Below, one piece after another: positions 34,641 to 45,100 of a stretch of DNA of 64,000 nucleotides. Every line of letters begins with the position of its first letter. The first letter of the stretch is position 1. The stretch comes from an uncultured Dorea sp. (GTDB taxonomy: Bacteria; Bacillota; Clostridia; Lachnospirales; Lachnospiraceae), in contig CAJTVU010000005.1 in assembly GCA_910580235.1 (NCBI GenBank), forward strand, positions 1-64,000, in the 5' to 3' direction. Below the pieces are notes generated by a model. That model did not search any database. It was not told the DNA's origin and worked only from the letters and a program-made list of their open reading frames with translations. The translations under genes and the position numbers were made by a program.

Positions 34641-35747
34641 ATGGAGACAAGACCTTATGTACCATGGGAACTGATGAATGACTTCTTGATCGAGGCATTT
34701 AAAGGCTACGGTGTGCCGGAAGAAGACGCAGCCATCTGCGCGGACGTGCTTTTGGAGTCTGACCGGCGGGGGATCGAGAGCCACGGCTGCAACCGTTTTA
34801 AGCCTATCTATATTAACCGCATTATAAACGGGACATTGCTTCCAAAGACAGAGATTGAGATCGTGAAGGAAACGCCTACTACAGTAGTGGCGGACGCCCA
34901 CGACGGGATGGGAATGGTGGCCAGCCACAAGGTGATGGAGATGCTTATCGACAAAGCAAAGAAATATGGCATGGCCGGGGGAGCCATCAAGAATTCTACA
35001 CATTATGGCATCGCAGGGTATTGGACGTCCATGGCAAGCAGGGAGGGCCTGGTGGGGATTACCGGGACGAATGCGAGGCCGTCCATTGCGCCGACGTTCG
35101 GTGTAGAGAATATGATGGGCACGAACCCTCTGACATTTTCCCTCCCGACAGACGAGGAATTCCCCTTCTGCCTGGACTGTGCCACATCTATCGTACAGCG
35201 AGGCAAGATCGAGTACTATGCGAGAAATGGAAAAGAGACTCCGGCAGGCCAGGTAGTCGCCCATGACGGCTCGGCCATGACAGACAGCGAAGAGATATTA
35301 AAAGCTCTGGTGGACGGCACAGCGGCGCTGTCGCCTCTGGGCGGGATAGGAGAAGAGATGGGCGGCTATAAAGGCTACGGCTATGCGGCGGTGGTGGAGA
35401 TATTGTCTGCCGCGCTCACGGGAAGCCAGTTTATGAAGGCGCTCACGGGGACAGACGAGAATGGGAGGCCGCAGATGTACCATCTGGGACATTTCTTCTT
35501 TGTCATAGACCCGGATGCGTTCATGGGGCGAGAAATATTTAAAAAGACGGCGGGAGACATCTGCCGGGCGCTTCGTGCTTCTAAGAAAGCGCCGGGGAAC
35601 GAGAGGATCTTTACGGCGGGGGAGAAGGAATATCTCGTCTGGCTGGAGAGAAAAGAAAAAGGCGTGCCGGTAGGAGAGGCTGTTCAAAAGGAAATGACAG
35701 CCGTGCGGGACGAGCTGAAGCTGCCGTTCGCATTTCCGTGGGAGTAG
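34641..35747 (+). CDS. LDH2-family malate/lactate/ureidoglycolate-type dehydrogenase
   Basis: A 368-residue NAD(P)-dependent oxidoreductase of the LDH2/MDH2 family, unrelated to classical Rossmann LDH. Family features include SDRRGIESHGCNRF (near 38), NSTHYGIAGYW with the probable catalytic histidine (near 117), GTNARPSIAPTFG and MGTNPL. The cofactor-binding fold is contiguous. Substrates in the family include malate, lactate, ureidoglycolate and 2,3-diketogulonate, so the reaction is not assigned. AGGAGG lies 7 bases before the start. dacF follows after 4 bases. Confidence 0.88.
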   Translation: METRPYVPWELMNDFLIEAFKGYGVPEEDAAICADVLLESDRRGIESHGCNRFKPIYINRIINGTLLPKTEIEIVKETPTTVVADAHDGMGMVASHKVMEMLIDKAKKYGMAGGAIKNSTHYGIAGYWTSMASREGLVGITGTNARPSIAPTFGVENMMGTNPLTFSLPTDEEFPFCLDCATSIVQRGKIEYYARNGKETPAGQVVAHDGSAMTDSEEILKALVDGTAALSPLGGIGEEMGGYKGYGYAAVVEILSAALTGSQFMKALTGTDENGRPQMYHLGHFFFVIDPDAFMGREIFKKTAGDICRALRASKKAPGNERIFTAGEKEYLVWLERKEKGVPVGEAVQKEMTAVRDELKLPFAFPWE

Positions 35748-35751
35748 GGCC

Positions 35752-37143
35752 ATGCGATACGGCACAAGGCTATGGGCAGTCCTGCTTATTATAGCCATGA
35801 TCTTGTCTATGGGCATGACGGCGATGGCTACAGAAGAACAGGAGCTTACCCCGGAGGAGCAGGCAGAAGAGGAGGAGAAACAGCGCGTGTACGCTCTTCC
35901 TGCTCAGACGGCCGATCTGACAGGATGGCCCGAAGGACCGTCCACATACGGGGAGGCGGCCATTGTGATGGAAGCGGGGACAGGCGCGATCCTCTACGCC
36001 AAGAACATTGATACATCTTATTATCCGGCCAGTATTACGAAGATACTGACAGCACTGGTAGCGATGGAGAACGGGAATTTTGGCGATCCGGTGTCATTTT
36101 CGCCGGACAGCGTCTCATTTCTTGAGTGGGGCGACGCGCAGATCGGGATGAAAGAGGGCAATGTGATCACTCTCGAACAGGCGCTTTATGCGGTCCTCCT
36201 GGCGTCGGCCAATGAAGTCTCTTATGCGGTGGGGGAGAGCGTCGGGAAGAATGCAGGCTATGACTATAATTGGTTCATTGAGCAGATGAATGCGAGATGC
36301 CAGCAGCTTGGCGGCATGAACTCTCATTTTTCCAATCCCCACGGGCTGCATAATGACGATCACTATACTTGCGCCAGGGATATGGCGCTTATTACAAGAG
36401 AGGCGTTTAAGCATCCAGAGATATTTACGATTATGCAGACGCTGCAATATCGGATCGATGCGTCGGACACGACGGAAGAACATGTATTCCAGCAGAACCA
36501 CAAAATGTTGTTCCCACAGAACCCCAATTATTATGAGTATGCGATCGGCGGCAAGACAGGATTTACAGACCAGGCTTTAACGACGCTTGTGACAATGGCG
36601 GATAATGGCCAGATGCAGCTGATCTGCGTGACGCTCAAGACAAGAGGAGGGGGACATGCCTATCCTGACACGAGGGCTTTGCTTGACTATGGATTTGGGA
36701 ATTTTGTGAAAGTGGATGTGGCGGAAGCCGAGAAGTCGGAGGATGTGGGAGAGATCATTCCCCAGGAGGGAATGGGCTATGTCGTCCTGCCCCAGACCGT
36801 GCCGTTTGAGGATGTGGATATGGCCATAACGCCTGACGAGGAGATTCCGGGAGAAGCGACCCTCTCCTACACCTATGAGTCAAACCCGGTGGGCCAGGCG
36901 AGAGCTGCGCTCAGCGAGGCATATATAGAGAAGCATTCTGCAAAGATCGAGGATATAAAAGAGAAGGAAGAAGGAGAAGCAGAAAAAGAGGCAGAAGAGC
37001 AAAAAAGGGCAGGAAGGCAGAATATTATAAAATGGCTCTTTATAGCGGCGGCCATTTTAATTATCGCCATGTTCAGCACAATATATGTAAGACAGGCCAT
37101 TGTAAGGAGGCGAAGGCAGAGGTGGAGAAGAAGGCCGAGATAG
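35752..37143 (+). CDS. D-alanyl-D-alanine carboxypeptidase, S11 family (DacF/PBP5-like)
   Basis: A 463-residue exported enzyme that trims the terminal D-Ala from peptidoglycan stem peptides. A signal peptide covers residues about 5-25. The three penicilloyl-serine motifs are present: SITK (near 89), SANE (near 147) and KTG in GGKTGFTDQ (near 266). An acidic spacer precedes a C-terminal transmembrane helix (about 428-447) and an arginine-rich tail. This gives a membrane-anchored topology, unlike the amphipathic tail of classical PBP5. Confidence 0.93.
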   Translation: MRYGTRLWAVLLIIAMILSMGMTAMATEEQELTPEEQAEEEEKQRVYALPAQTADLTGWPEGPSTYGEAAIVMEAGTGAILYAKNIDTSYYPASITKILTALVAMENGNFGDPVSFSPDSVSFLEWGDAQIGMKEGNVITLEQALYAVLLASANEVSYAVGESVGKNAGYDYNWFIEQMNARCQQLGGMNSHFSNPHGLHNDDHYTCARDMALITREAFKHPEIFTIMQTLQYRIDASDTTEEHVFQQNHKMLFPQNPNYYEYAIGGKTGFTDQALTTLVTMADNGQMQLICVTLKTRGGGHAYPDTRALLDYGFGNFVKVDVAEAEKSEDVGEIIPQEGMGYVVLPQTVPFEDVDMAITPDEEIPGEATLSYTYESNPVGQARAALSEAYIEKHSAKIEDIKEKEEGEAEKEAEEQKRAGRQNIIKWLFIAAAILIIAMFSTIYVRQAIVRRRRQRWRRRPR

Positions 37144-37199
37144 CGCGTCTTTTCGAGGGGCCTATTATACAGGATGTGAAACTTCCTATATGATGAAAA

Positions 37200-37230
37200 A
37201 AAGGTGTGAGGCTCATTGCCCCACACCTTT
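37200..37230. terminator. Bidirectional terminator between dacF and the ion-channel gene
   Basis: AAAGGTGTGAGG (37200-37211) pairs with CCCCACACCTTT (37219-37230) with one wobble. A-rich sequence lies to the left and it overlaps the stop codon of the minus-strand gene. Confidence 0.75.
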
Positions 37231-37660
37231 ACTTTCTTGCAGCACGGAACTTTTTCACCTGCTCGGAGAACTCCCTGCATTCTTCCTTGGACAGATTTGG
37301 TAATTGTTCCAATTTATCTAAAAACGCCGAAAGCGTCTCCTTGTTTTTTACTTCTATCATCTGAGTATAAAAATTCACCACGACCCCTGTTACGATAGCC
37401 ATAACAAGCAGAGAATAAGCAGTAAGCGCTACGGACAAGATCTTTGGCATAAAAGCAGTTACCGTCACGTCTCCAAAGCCAGCCGTAGAGATTACAGCAT
37501 AACAGTACCAGAGCGCATTAGAATAAGTTGCGATCGTAGGCTCTAATACCCAGATCAAAGCAGCATCCAAAAAAACAAAAACAAGATAAGACAGAAAAAT
37601 CCTGTCCGCCTTCGTATAACGCAAAATATTATATAAAATCTTAAAACGCTTCCTTCTCAT
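37229..37660 (-). CDS. Two-transmembrane potassium channel-like protein
   Basis: A 143-residue protein with a first helix (about residues 20-40), a pore loop with selectivity filter TAGFGD (about 59-64) and a second helix (about 75-98), followed by a short charged tail. This is the minimal ion-channel (Ion_trans_2) plan, with GFGD in place of the usual GYGD. There is no RCK regulatory domain. Ion selectivity is inferred from the filter. Confidence 0.82.
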   Translation of the reverse strand: MRRKRFKILYNILRYTKADRIFLSYLVFVFLDAALIWVLEPTIATYSNALWYCYAVISTAGFGDVTVTAFMPKILSVALTAYSLLVMAIVTGVVVNFYTQMIEVKNKETLSAFLDKLEQLPNLSKEECREFSEQVKKFRAARK

Positions 37661-37671
37661 CTACACACCTT

Positions 37672-38481
37672 TCACATATTCTGAGGCCGATGCTTCCTTT
37701 TAATTATCAAGCTGTCTGCCACTTTGGAAGATCTGGAGAACTTCAGCGTCGAATAACCGATGATGCTGAAAGCGACGGCTCCCAGCAGGTTTACAAGGAG
37801 ATCTTTCATCGTGTCCAGGATGCCTATGTCAAGATATCCGCCTTCGATCGTATAAGCTTCTCCTGAAGCAGTATGGATTACCGTGTCCGTTATCTCGGAC
37901 ACTTTGATGGGCGTCCCTATGTTAGCAGGATCAAGGGCCACTGACCCAAATTCCTGCACGACAAAATCCTTCTGCATATCCAAAAGGAAAAACTGATCCA
38001 TTGAAAATTCAAAGAATTCCCATACGACCCCGACTGTCATAGAAAAGCAGAAAGCCACCAGTGTCAGATAAAAAGGAGAGAGGCTCACGTTTTCGCTGCC
38101 CTTGTTTAACAGATAGATGAGTGAGAAGCCGACAGCCGCGCACAAAAAACCGTTCATTGTGTGCAGCATTGTGTCCCATGCATGGATCTTAACATAATAA
38201 TGATTCACTTCTCCTAAAATCTCAGCCGCAAAAATAAACCCGAAAATGATCGCCTGAAACGTCGGCGGAATCGTCAGGCTCATCTTGTCTTGTAAAAATG
38301 CCGGGACAAGAAATAAGAGAAGCGAAAGGATGCAAAGCATTGCGCTTTGGTAATTCCCAGTAAAGATGCAGCGGATCAATGTAAGCAGTACAAGGATCCG
38401 AAGCACTGTGTAAAAAACAAACGTTTTTTTATTCTTACGGTAAGAATTCCGTAAATACTTATGGTATTCCCGTATTTTCAT
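37672..38481 (-). CDS. YjdF/DUF2238-like membrane protein
   Basis: A 269-residue membrane protein with about seven hydrophobic helices. The family pattern is HAWDTMLHTMNGFL followed by GVVWEFFEFSMD, with conserved histidines, aspartates and glutamates inside the membrane region. Function is unknown. I chose the ATG at 38481 because AGGGAGG lies 7 bases upstream; an earlier ATG at 38502 has no such site. It lies 11 bases upstream of the channel gene. Confidence 0.72.
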   Translation of the reverse strand: MKIREYHKYLRNSYRKNKKTFVFYTVLRILVLLTLIRCIFTGNYQSAMLCILSLLLFLVPAFLQDKMSLTIPPTFQAIIFGFIFAAEILGEVNHYYVKIHAWDTMLHTMNGFLCAAVGFSLIYLLNKGSENVSLSPFYLTLVAFCFSMTVGVVWEFFEFSMDQFFLLDMQKDFVVQEFGSVALDPANIGTPIKVSEITDTVIHTASGEAYTIEGGYLDIGILDTMKDLLVNLLGAVAFSIIGYSTLKFSRSSKVADSLIIKRKHRPQNM

Positions 38482-38512
38482 AATAATCCTCCCTGATGCC
38501 ATCTTTCTGGCG

Positions 38513-39046
38513 TTACGCTTCGCTTCCAGATTCCTGTCTGGAAAGCGTCATGCCCAAAAGTATCATGTTGAAGCCCGCCTCGATAAAATAGAAACCGATC
38601 AAGAAGCCGATCGTAACGGCAAGGACAAGTGGATGCGCGATAGAGTAGATCCCAAGCAGGATCTCCAGGACACCGAGGACGATCCCGAAGACCATCCTCC
38701 CCGTGCTCGCGCCTGCCTTCTTGCTCCCTGCCGCGCGGACAGCGGTAAGGATGCCGAGCAGAAGGAAGTAGCCGGCCGCAAAATACAGGATTAGAAAATC
38801 ATTCATCATAACCGCTCCTGGTATCACGAATCCAAGCGCTCCAAGGATCAGGCTTACAATCGAAAATGCGAAATCAAGCCCATAGCGTTTATCGGAAACG
38901 GCTCTGACAATACCGAATATTCCCGATATGAAGAACAGGATGATAATGAAATATCCCGCTTCTATAAATGTGATAAGCGGCGTAAAGATCAGGGAGAAGC
39001 CTCCTATCAGCATAAGGATTCCTAAGATTATCGATACTACAGTCAT
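38513..39046 (-). CDS. HdeD/DUF308-family membrane protein
   Basis: This 177-residue protein consists of about six short transmembrane helices with glycine-rich turns (GILMLIGGFSLI, LGALGFVIPG, LGVLEILLGIYS). The repeated two-helix pattern with G-x-L-x-I-x-G is typical of the HdeD/DUF308 family, linked to acid stress in enterobacteria but of unknown function here. It begins 61 bases downstream of the synthetase stop with no terminator visible between, so read-through from the operon is possible. Confidence 0.8.
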   Translation of the reverse strand: MTVVSIILGILMLIGGFSLIFTPLITFIEAGYFIIILFFISGIFGIVRAVSDKRYGLDFAFSIVSLILGALGFVIPGAVMMNDFLILYFAAGYFLLLGILTAVRAAGSKKAGASTGRMVFGIVLGVLEILLGIYSIAHPLVLAVTIGFLIGFYFIEAGFNMILLGMTLSRQESGSEA

Positions 39047-39107
39047 TGTTTTATCCTCCTTTATTATCCATTATTATCCATTATAGGAAATTGTATGTCT
39101 CTAAAGA

Positions 39108-42100
39108 TTAATCCTGTTCCAGCCCTCCATCGAAGAATCCGAGAGTCTTTAACGATTCTATCGCGCCTGACAGATATCTCTCATCGGTCAGAGGCCACCG
39201 GAAGCCCAGGCGGTACAGCACATTTTTAGTATAAGAGTGATCTTCCGGCACGTAGGAGCGCACGCTGTCTGTATCGGACGACAGGTAGCTTATGAGCCCT
39301 GATACGAGCATGTTCTTCTTATCATCGGCAAGCGCTTCCTTAAGACGCCTCTCAAATTCAGCATCGCTTACGACCTCCACCGGAAGCCCGGCATCATTCA
39401 TTGCCGCCACAAGATCTCCCATCTCGATCCAATGGCCGTTGACGGCGTGGAACACTGTATAGCTCTTATGTGTACCGGAAAGCCGCACAACTGCCTCTGC
39501 CACTGTTTCGATCGGCGAGAATTCCACAGGCCTTGCCATCTGCGACACAGGGTAAGCGCCTATCGTGACATAGCCTAACAGATTCCTCATAAATCCAGAT
39601 GTTACGGCATTCGCCTGGAACTCCCCGTCGCTTGCACGGCTCATCAGATTTCCTACCCGGATGATCTTACCGTCCAGATCTCCTTTCGCCATAGCGGTAA
39701 GCATTGCCCTCTCAGCTTCGAACTTGGAGCGCACATACTGGTTGGACAGATCCTGCCCGAAGTACAGCATTGTCTCGTCCATAGCCAGATGATCGGACAG
39801 CGCGTGATCCACATTCTCCCCGGCCACCGACACGGTAGATATCTGGATCAGACGGCGTTTTGTCTTCTCACATAAAGCCATGAGATTCTTAACGCCGGTC
39901 ACATTGACTCTGTCAAGTATGTCGTCGTTTGCGAAATGCTTCACGCAGGCGGCACAGTTGATCACGATGTCGAAGCATTCCTTTTCTAAGCCGGCCACAA
40001 GAGCTCTGTCCGTGACATCTCCGTCTATTGCACGGATTCTGCCGCATTCGAATTCCTCGACGTAAGGCTTGTCGAAGTAGTAAGCCATAAACGACTTCAT
40101 TCTCTTTTCCGCGCTCTGTGCAGAGCCTTTGCGTATCAGGCATATAACGGGAGAAGACGTATGGTCTATTAAGTACCCCAGCACATGGATTCCAAGGAAG
40201 CCGGTCGCGCCTGTCAGAAGCACTGTGCCAAGATCTTTCTGATAGCCCTCGGTGACGCCATCAATATATTTCAGTGAGTTTGCGGCCAGCAGGGTATCTA
40301 CCGAGCCGTCCGGCGCGATCGGATCCAGTGTGGGCGCATCCTCCCCGGAAGATATATCCACACCGCCCGCGGGAGCGGCCGCGCCCTGCGCTTCAAGGAC
40401 ATGCGCCTCCATCTGCCCCACGGTCGGATAGGCGAAGACATCCTGATATGCGATAGGAAGCCCCTTTACCATCGCGCCCATTGCGATCTTTGACGCCAGC
40501 ATGGAGGTCCCGCCCATCTCAAAGAAGTCTTCACTGATCCCGATATCGTCAATATTTAAGGCTTTTGCGAACAACGCGGCGATCTCCTTTTGCAGGGCTG
40601 TCGCGGCAGCCTTTCCCTTTCTCTCTTTCTTCTTTGCCTCAGGCTTTGGCAGCGCTTTCTTATTTACTTTCCCGTTCACGGTCAGCGGGAGCTTTTCGAG
40701 GTAGACGTAGACTCCCGGGATCATGTACGCTGTAAGCGTTTTTCTAAGGTGTGCCGACAGATCGTTCTCATCCACCGGATGCTTTGCTACATAGTAGCCG
40801 ACCAGATATTTGCCGTCGCCCTCGCCGAGGACCTGCACCACGCTCCGCTCTATACCGGGATATGTATTCATTGTATTCTCAATGCCGTCAAGCTCCACGC
40901 GAAGCCCTCGTATCTTTACCTGATTGTCGTTCCTGCCGCAGTGCATGATCTCGCCGGATGCGTTGAAATAGGCGATATCTCCGCTCCGGTAAGCGGGATA
41001 AGCCCTCCCGTCAGCTGAAAGAGAAATGAACGCCTCCTTCGTCTTTTCCGGAAGCCCTACATATCCGTTTCCTACACAGTCTCCCGCGATGACAAGCTCG
41101 CCTCGCATATATGCAGGCAAAATGTTCCCAAAACGGTCGCGGATATAAAATCTTATATTCGCGCTCGGGCCGCCGATCGTAACGTACTTTCCGTCAAGCT
41201 CTCCAATGCTTACAGACACGCAAGTCTCTGTCGGCCCATAAGAATTAAGTACAACGCCCTCAAATCCTGCGTCTCGAAGCTTCTCATACATTCCCTTCGG
41301 GAACGGCTCCGCTCCAAGGATCACGGCGCTTAGCTGTCTGAATACATCGGCTGCCGCCTGCACCTCCAGGATGGAAAGCATGTAGGACGGCGTGCATTTC
41401 ATCATGTCGACGCCCGTCTTTTTCATGGTCTCTACAAGGAGCATCGGGTTATGTATCTCATCCTCTGTCGCCATGACCACCGTTTTTCCGTAACAGAGCG
41501 GCATCATTTCCTCGATGATGGAAACATCAAAGGTGATAGCGGCAAGCGCCAGAAATCTTGTAGAATGATCTACATATGCGTGAGCGAGCGTATTTTTGTC
41601 ATTATAATCCAGGAGATTACGCAGGTTCCCGTGCGTGATCTCCACGCCCTTTGGAACACCGGTCGAGCCGGACGTGTAGATGCAGTATGCCGGGTCCGAC
41701 TCCTTTATCCGCGTTTTAAGGGGCGCGCTTTCCGATACATCGGATGCATAAATGTCGGACAGGGTAAGAACCTCCGCTATGCCGTCAAGCAGCCCTTTGC
41801 GGCCGCCGTACAAGCCTTCTTCAGTGATCAGGAGCGATAGGGCGGCATCGTTCACAATAAAGGAGATGCGCTCGTCGGGATAGTCCGGCTCCAGATTGAC
41901 AAATGCGGCTCCCGCCTTCATAATGCCCTGACGGACAGCGTAGACATCTTCCGTGCGTTCCATATAGAGCCCCACGCGCCTGCCACGCCCGATTCCTCTT
42001 TTAATCAGCATATTTGCGATCTTATTAGCTCTTGCATCCAGTTCTTTAAAAGTGATCTGCGTCCTGCCCTGTCTTGCAATAACCGCGATCCGATCCGCAT

Positions 42101-45100
42101 ATTTTTCTGCCGCCTGCGCCATTCGAGCGGGCGCAAATGCCCCGTCTGTCTCTATATCCGTATCGTTAAAGGCTGCGAGATCCTTGCCCATCTCCCGTGT
42201 AACAAAGGAAATGTCCGCCATACGCTCCTTTACAAGCATCTGTCCGACCGCCAGATCAAGGCTGTCCGCCATGGAACGGATATACGCCGGTGAAAACCGT
42301 GCGGCGTCATATTCGAAGCTGTAATGTACCACGTCTCCTGTCAGATAGACATTGACATTGAGAGGAGCCTTCGCTGTGCCAAGATCGAGCGGGAGAAGAG
42401 ACGATTCTTTACCACAGAACGTATCAAAAGCAAAATCATCGCCCTGATATGCGAACATCACGTCTGCGCTCACGCCCGCCTGGCGGCTTGCTTCCGCAAA
42501 GGAATAAAGATCGTTCGCCTGCGTGGCTAAGAGCTGCTTTCCAAGAGACTTCACATGATCCGTTACGCTTTCTCCTGCTTTTGCGCTCGCGACGATTGGG
42601 ATCGTCTTTACAAGCATGGCTACCGTCTGTGCCAGCCTCGAATCGCTTCGGCCGTTATAAATGCCTGCAAATACAACGCTTTCCGTATTCAGATAGGCGT
42701 TCAGCATATGGCCGAAGGCTGCGGAGAAAAATGCATTCAATGAGAGGCCGTTCCTTGTGCAGAATTCTCTTATCCTGGAAACGCCCGCATTTATACCGTC
42801 CGTCTCGATAAGCGCTGCCTTCGCATCCTCGTTATCACTGGAGCTGCTTAAAGCCGTCCCGTCTGCAACATCCCCCAGAGGGAGGGACTGTGTCTCGGCT
42901 TCCTCCAACAGCTTCTCATAGTACCGCTTTGTATTCTCTAACCTTTCTGCGGTACGGACATGCCTCTCGCTCAAAACTGCCTCGTACCCGCTGTATTGCT
43001 CTACCGTAAGCGTTTCTCCCGCATAGGCGCGGGAAATATCGTTTAACAAAATCCCCATGGAAGTCCCGTCAGAGATCAGATGGTGCATTTCCAGGAAGAG
43101 GAATTTGCGCGCATCTTCTGTCTCAATGATGCAAGTTCGAAACAGCCGTCCTCCTATCAGCTGAAACGGCGTGATAAGAGAGCCTTTTACTTCATCTATC
43201 GACGCCGCCTGCCGTACTTCCACGCAGGCCTCATCATAGGAGGGATCCGGATCCTCCCGGCGCATTTTCACATCGCCGTCGTCATTCAAGAACAGTCTTG
43301 TCTTAATGAAGGGATGTGCATCTACTGCCGCTGCGACCGCTCTCTTAAGCCTGTCTGTAGCAAGGGAGCTGTCTATTTCAAGCAGGATAGGAATATTATA
43401 TACGCAAGTATGAGGCCTTGCGATGCATTCTACATACACGCCCTCCTGCGTTTTTGAAAGGGGGTATTCTGTCTGCACAGACAGATCGGCTTCCTGGGAG
43501 CCTTTCCCTCTTTGTTTATCTTCGATAAAAGCCTCCAGCTTTTCAACCGTATGCTGTTCCTTTAAGTCGCGGGTCGTAAATACTACATTAAAAGTCTTCG
43601 ACAGAAGGGCATTGAGCTTGATGGAGCCAATAGAAGAAAGCCCGGCTTCATCTAGTTCCGTGTCAATGCCAAAGTCTTTATGGCCGACGACGTCTGCTAC
43701 GCAGTTAAAGATCTGCCGCTGCATGTCATTTTGCGGGGGCGTCAGCTCTTTATGTGTCCGTTCCGGTTTTGGAAGCGCCCTCTTATTCACTTTCTGATTC
43801 TGATTGAGCGGTATCGCGTCCAGCTGCATCGTGACGGCAGGCACCATATACGGCGGCTTCTCTTTGCGGATAAATGCCTCCATTGCAGGGATATCTACCT
43901 GATCATCCGATACGACATAGGCCGCAATATATTTTTCGCCCGACGAGGCATCCTCAAAAGCCTGTACCGTAGCGTCCCTGATTCCCGGGAACTCGCGTAT
44001 GGCCGCTTCGACCTCGGTAAGCTCTATGCGGAAGCCCCTCACCTTGACCTGTCCGTCGTTGCGCCCGATAAAGTCCACATCGCCGTTCGCAAGGAGCCTT
44101 ACTACGTCGCCGCTGCGGTAAGCCCGCTCATAACCCGGCTCCTTCGTGTACGGGTTCGCGATAAAGGCTTTCTCTGTAAGGTCGTCCCGGTTCAGATAGC
44201 CCGCGCTGACACCGGCGCCGCTTATAAGCAGCTCTCCTGGTACGAGAGCCGGCAGCTGCCTTCCGTATTCATCTGCAACGTATATTTTATAGTTGCCGAT
44301 CGGCTTGCCGATGGGCACCCGGTCATAAAGCCGATCCATAAGCTTTGCCGTCGTAAATATCGTACACTCGGTAGGGCCGTATACATTATAGAACGGAAGC
44401 CCCGACTCGACAGGAGGAAGAGGGACAAGCTTCTCTCCGCCTGTCGAGAGGAACTTAAGGGCGTCGGGCGACGCCATCGTGTAGAACTGCCTGCCTACCT
44501 GCGTAGTCATAAAGCTGTGGGTGATCCTATGCTCATTAAAATAGCTTTCCAATGCGAGAAGATCGAGCCGGATCTCCTCCTCTATGATATAAACACATGC
44601 GCCCGTAACAAGCGCCGGGTACAGATCCATCATGTTGGCATCAAAGCCGTAGCTTGCGTAAGCCGCCACCTTGGACGTAGCGTCAAGCTCATAGAAATCT
44701 CTGTACCAGCCGCAGAAATTCGCCAGGTTCTTATGTAGGAGCTTGACTCCTTTGGGCGTTCCCGTGGAGCCCGACGTATACAGAAGGATAAATAAACTGT
44801 CCGCATCCGGCCCGTCTGACGCGACAGGGATCCCCCCGGAAAGATTAGGGATATCACAGGTAAGGAGGACGCCGCCCCTGTACTCGGGAACCTTCGAAAG
44901 CAGTTCGCGATCGGCGATAAGATAAGCCACGTCAGCATCCTGCATCATGAAAGCCAGCCGCTCGGCAGGGTAGGACGGATCCAGCGGCTGATAAGCGGCC
45001 CCGGTCTTAAGGATTCCGAGAGACGCCGTCACCATATAGGCAGATCTGGGGATAAGGACGGACACGACCTTCCCTTTTCCTATGCCTTTAGATTTCAGGA

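Noticed and set aside
39062..39085. Short tandem TTATTATCCA repeats, considered as a CRISPR or iteron start
   Set aside because: Only two to three short copies without spacers; too small to call an array. No CRISPR array or cas gene was seen anywhere in the window.
43680..44738. A 352-codon plus-strand open frame inside the synthetase gene
   Set aside because: It is antisense to the A2-domain codons, has no ribosome site and no recognisable domain. High-GC genes often leave such open antisense frames.
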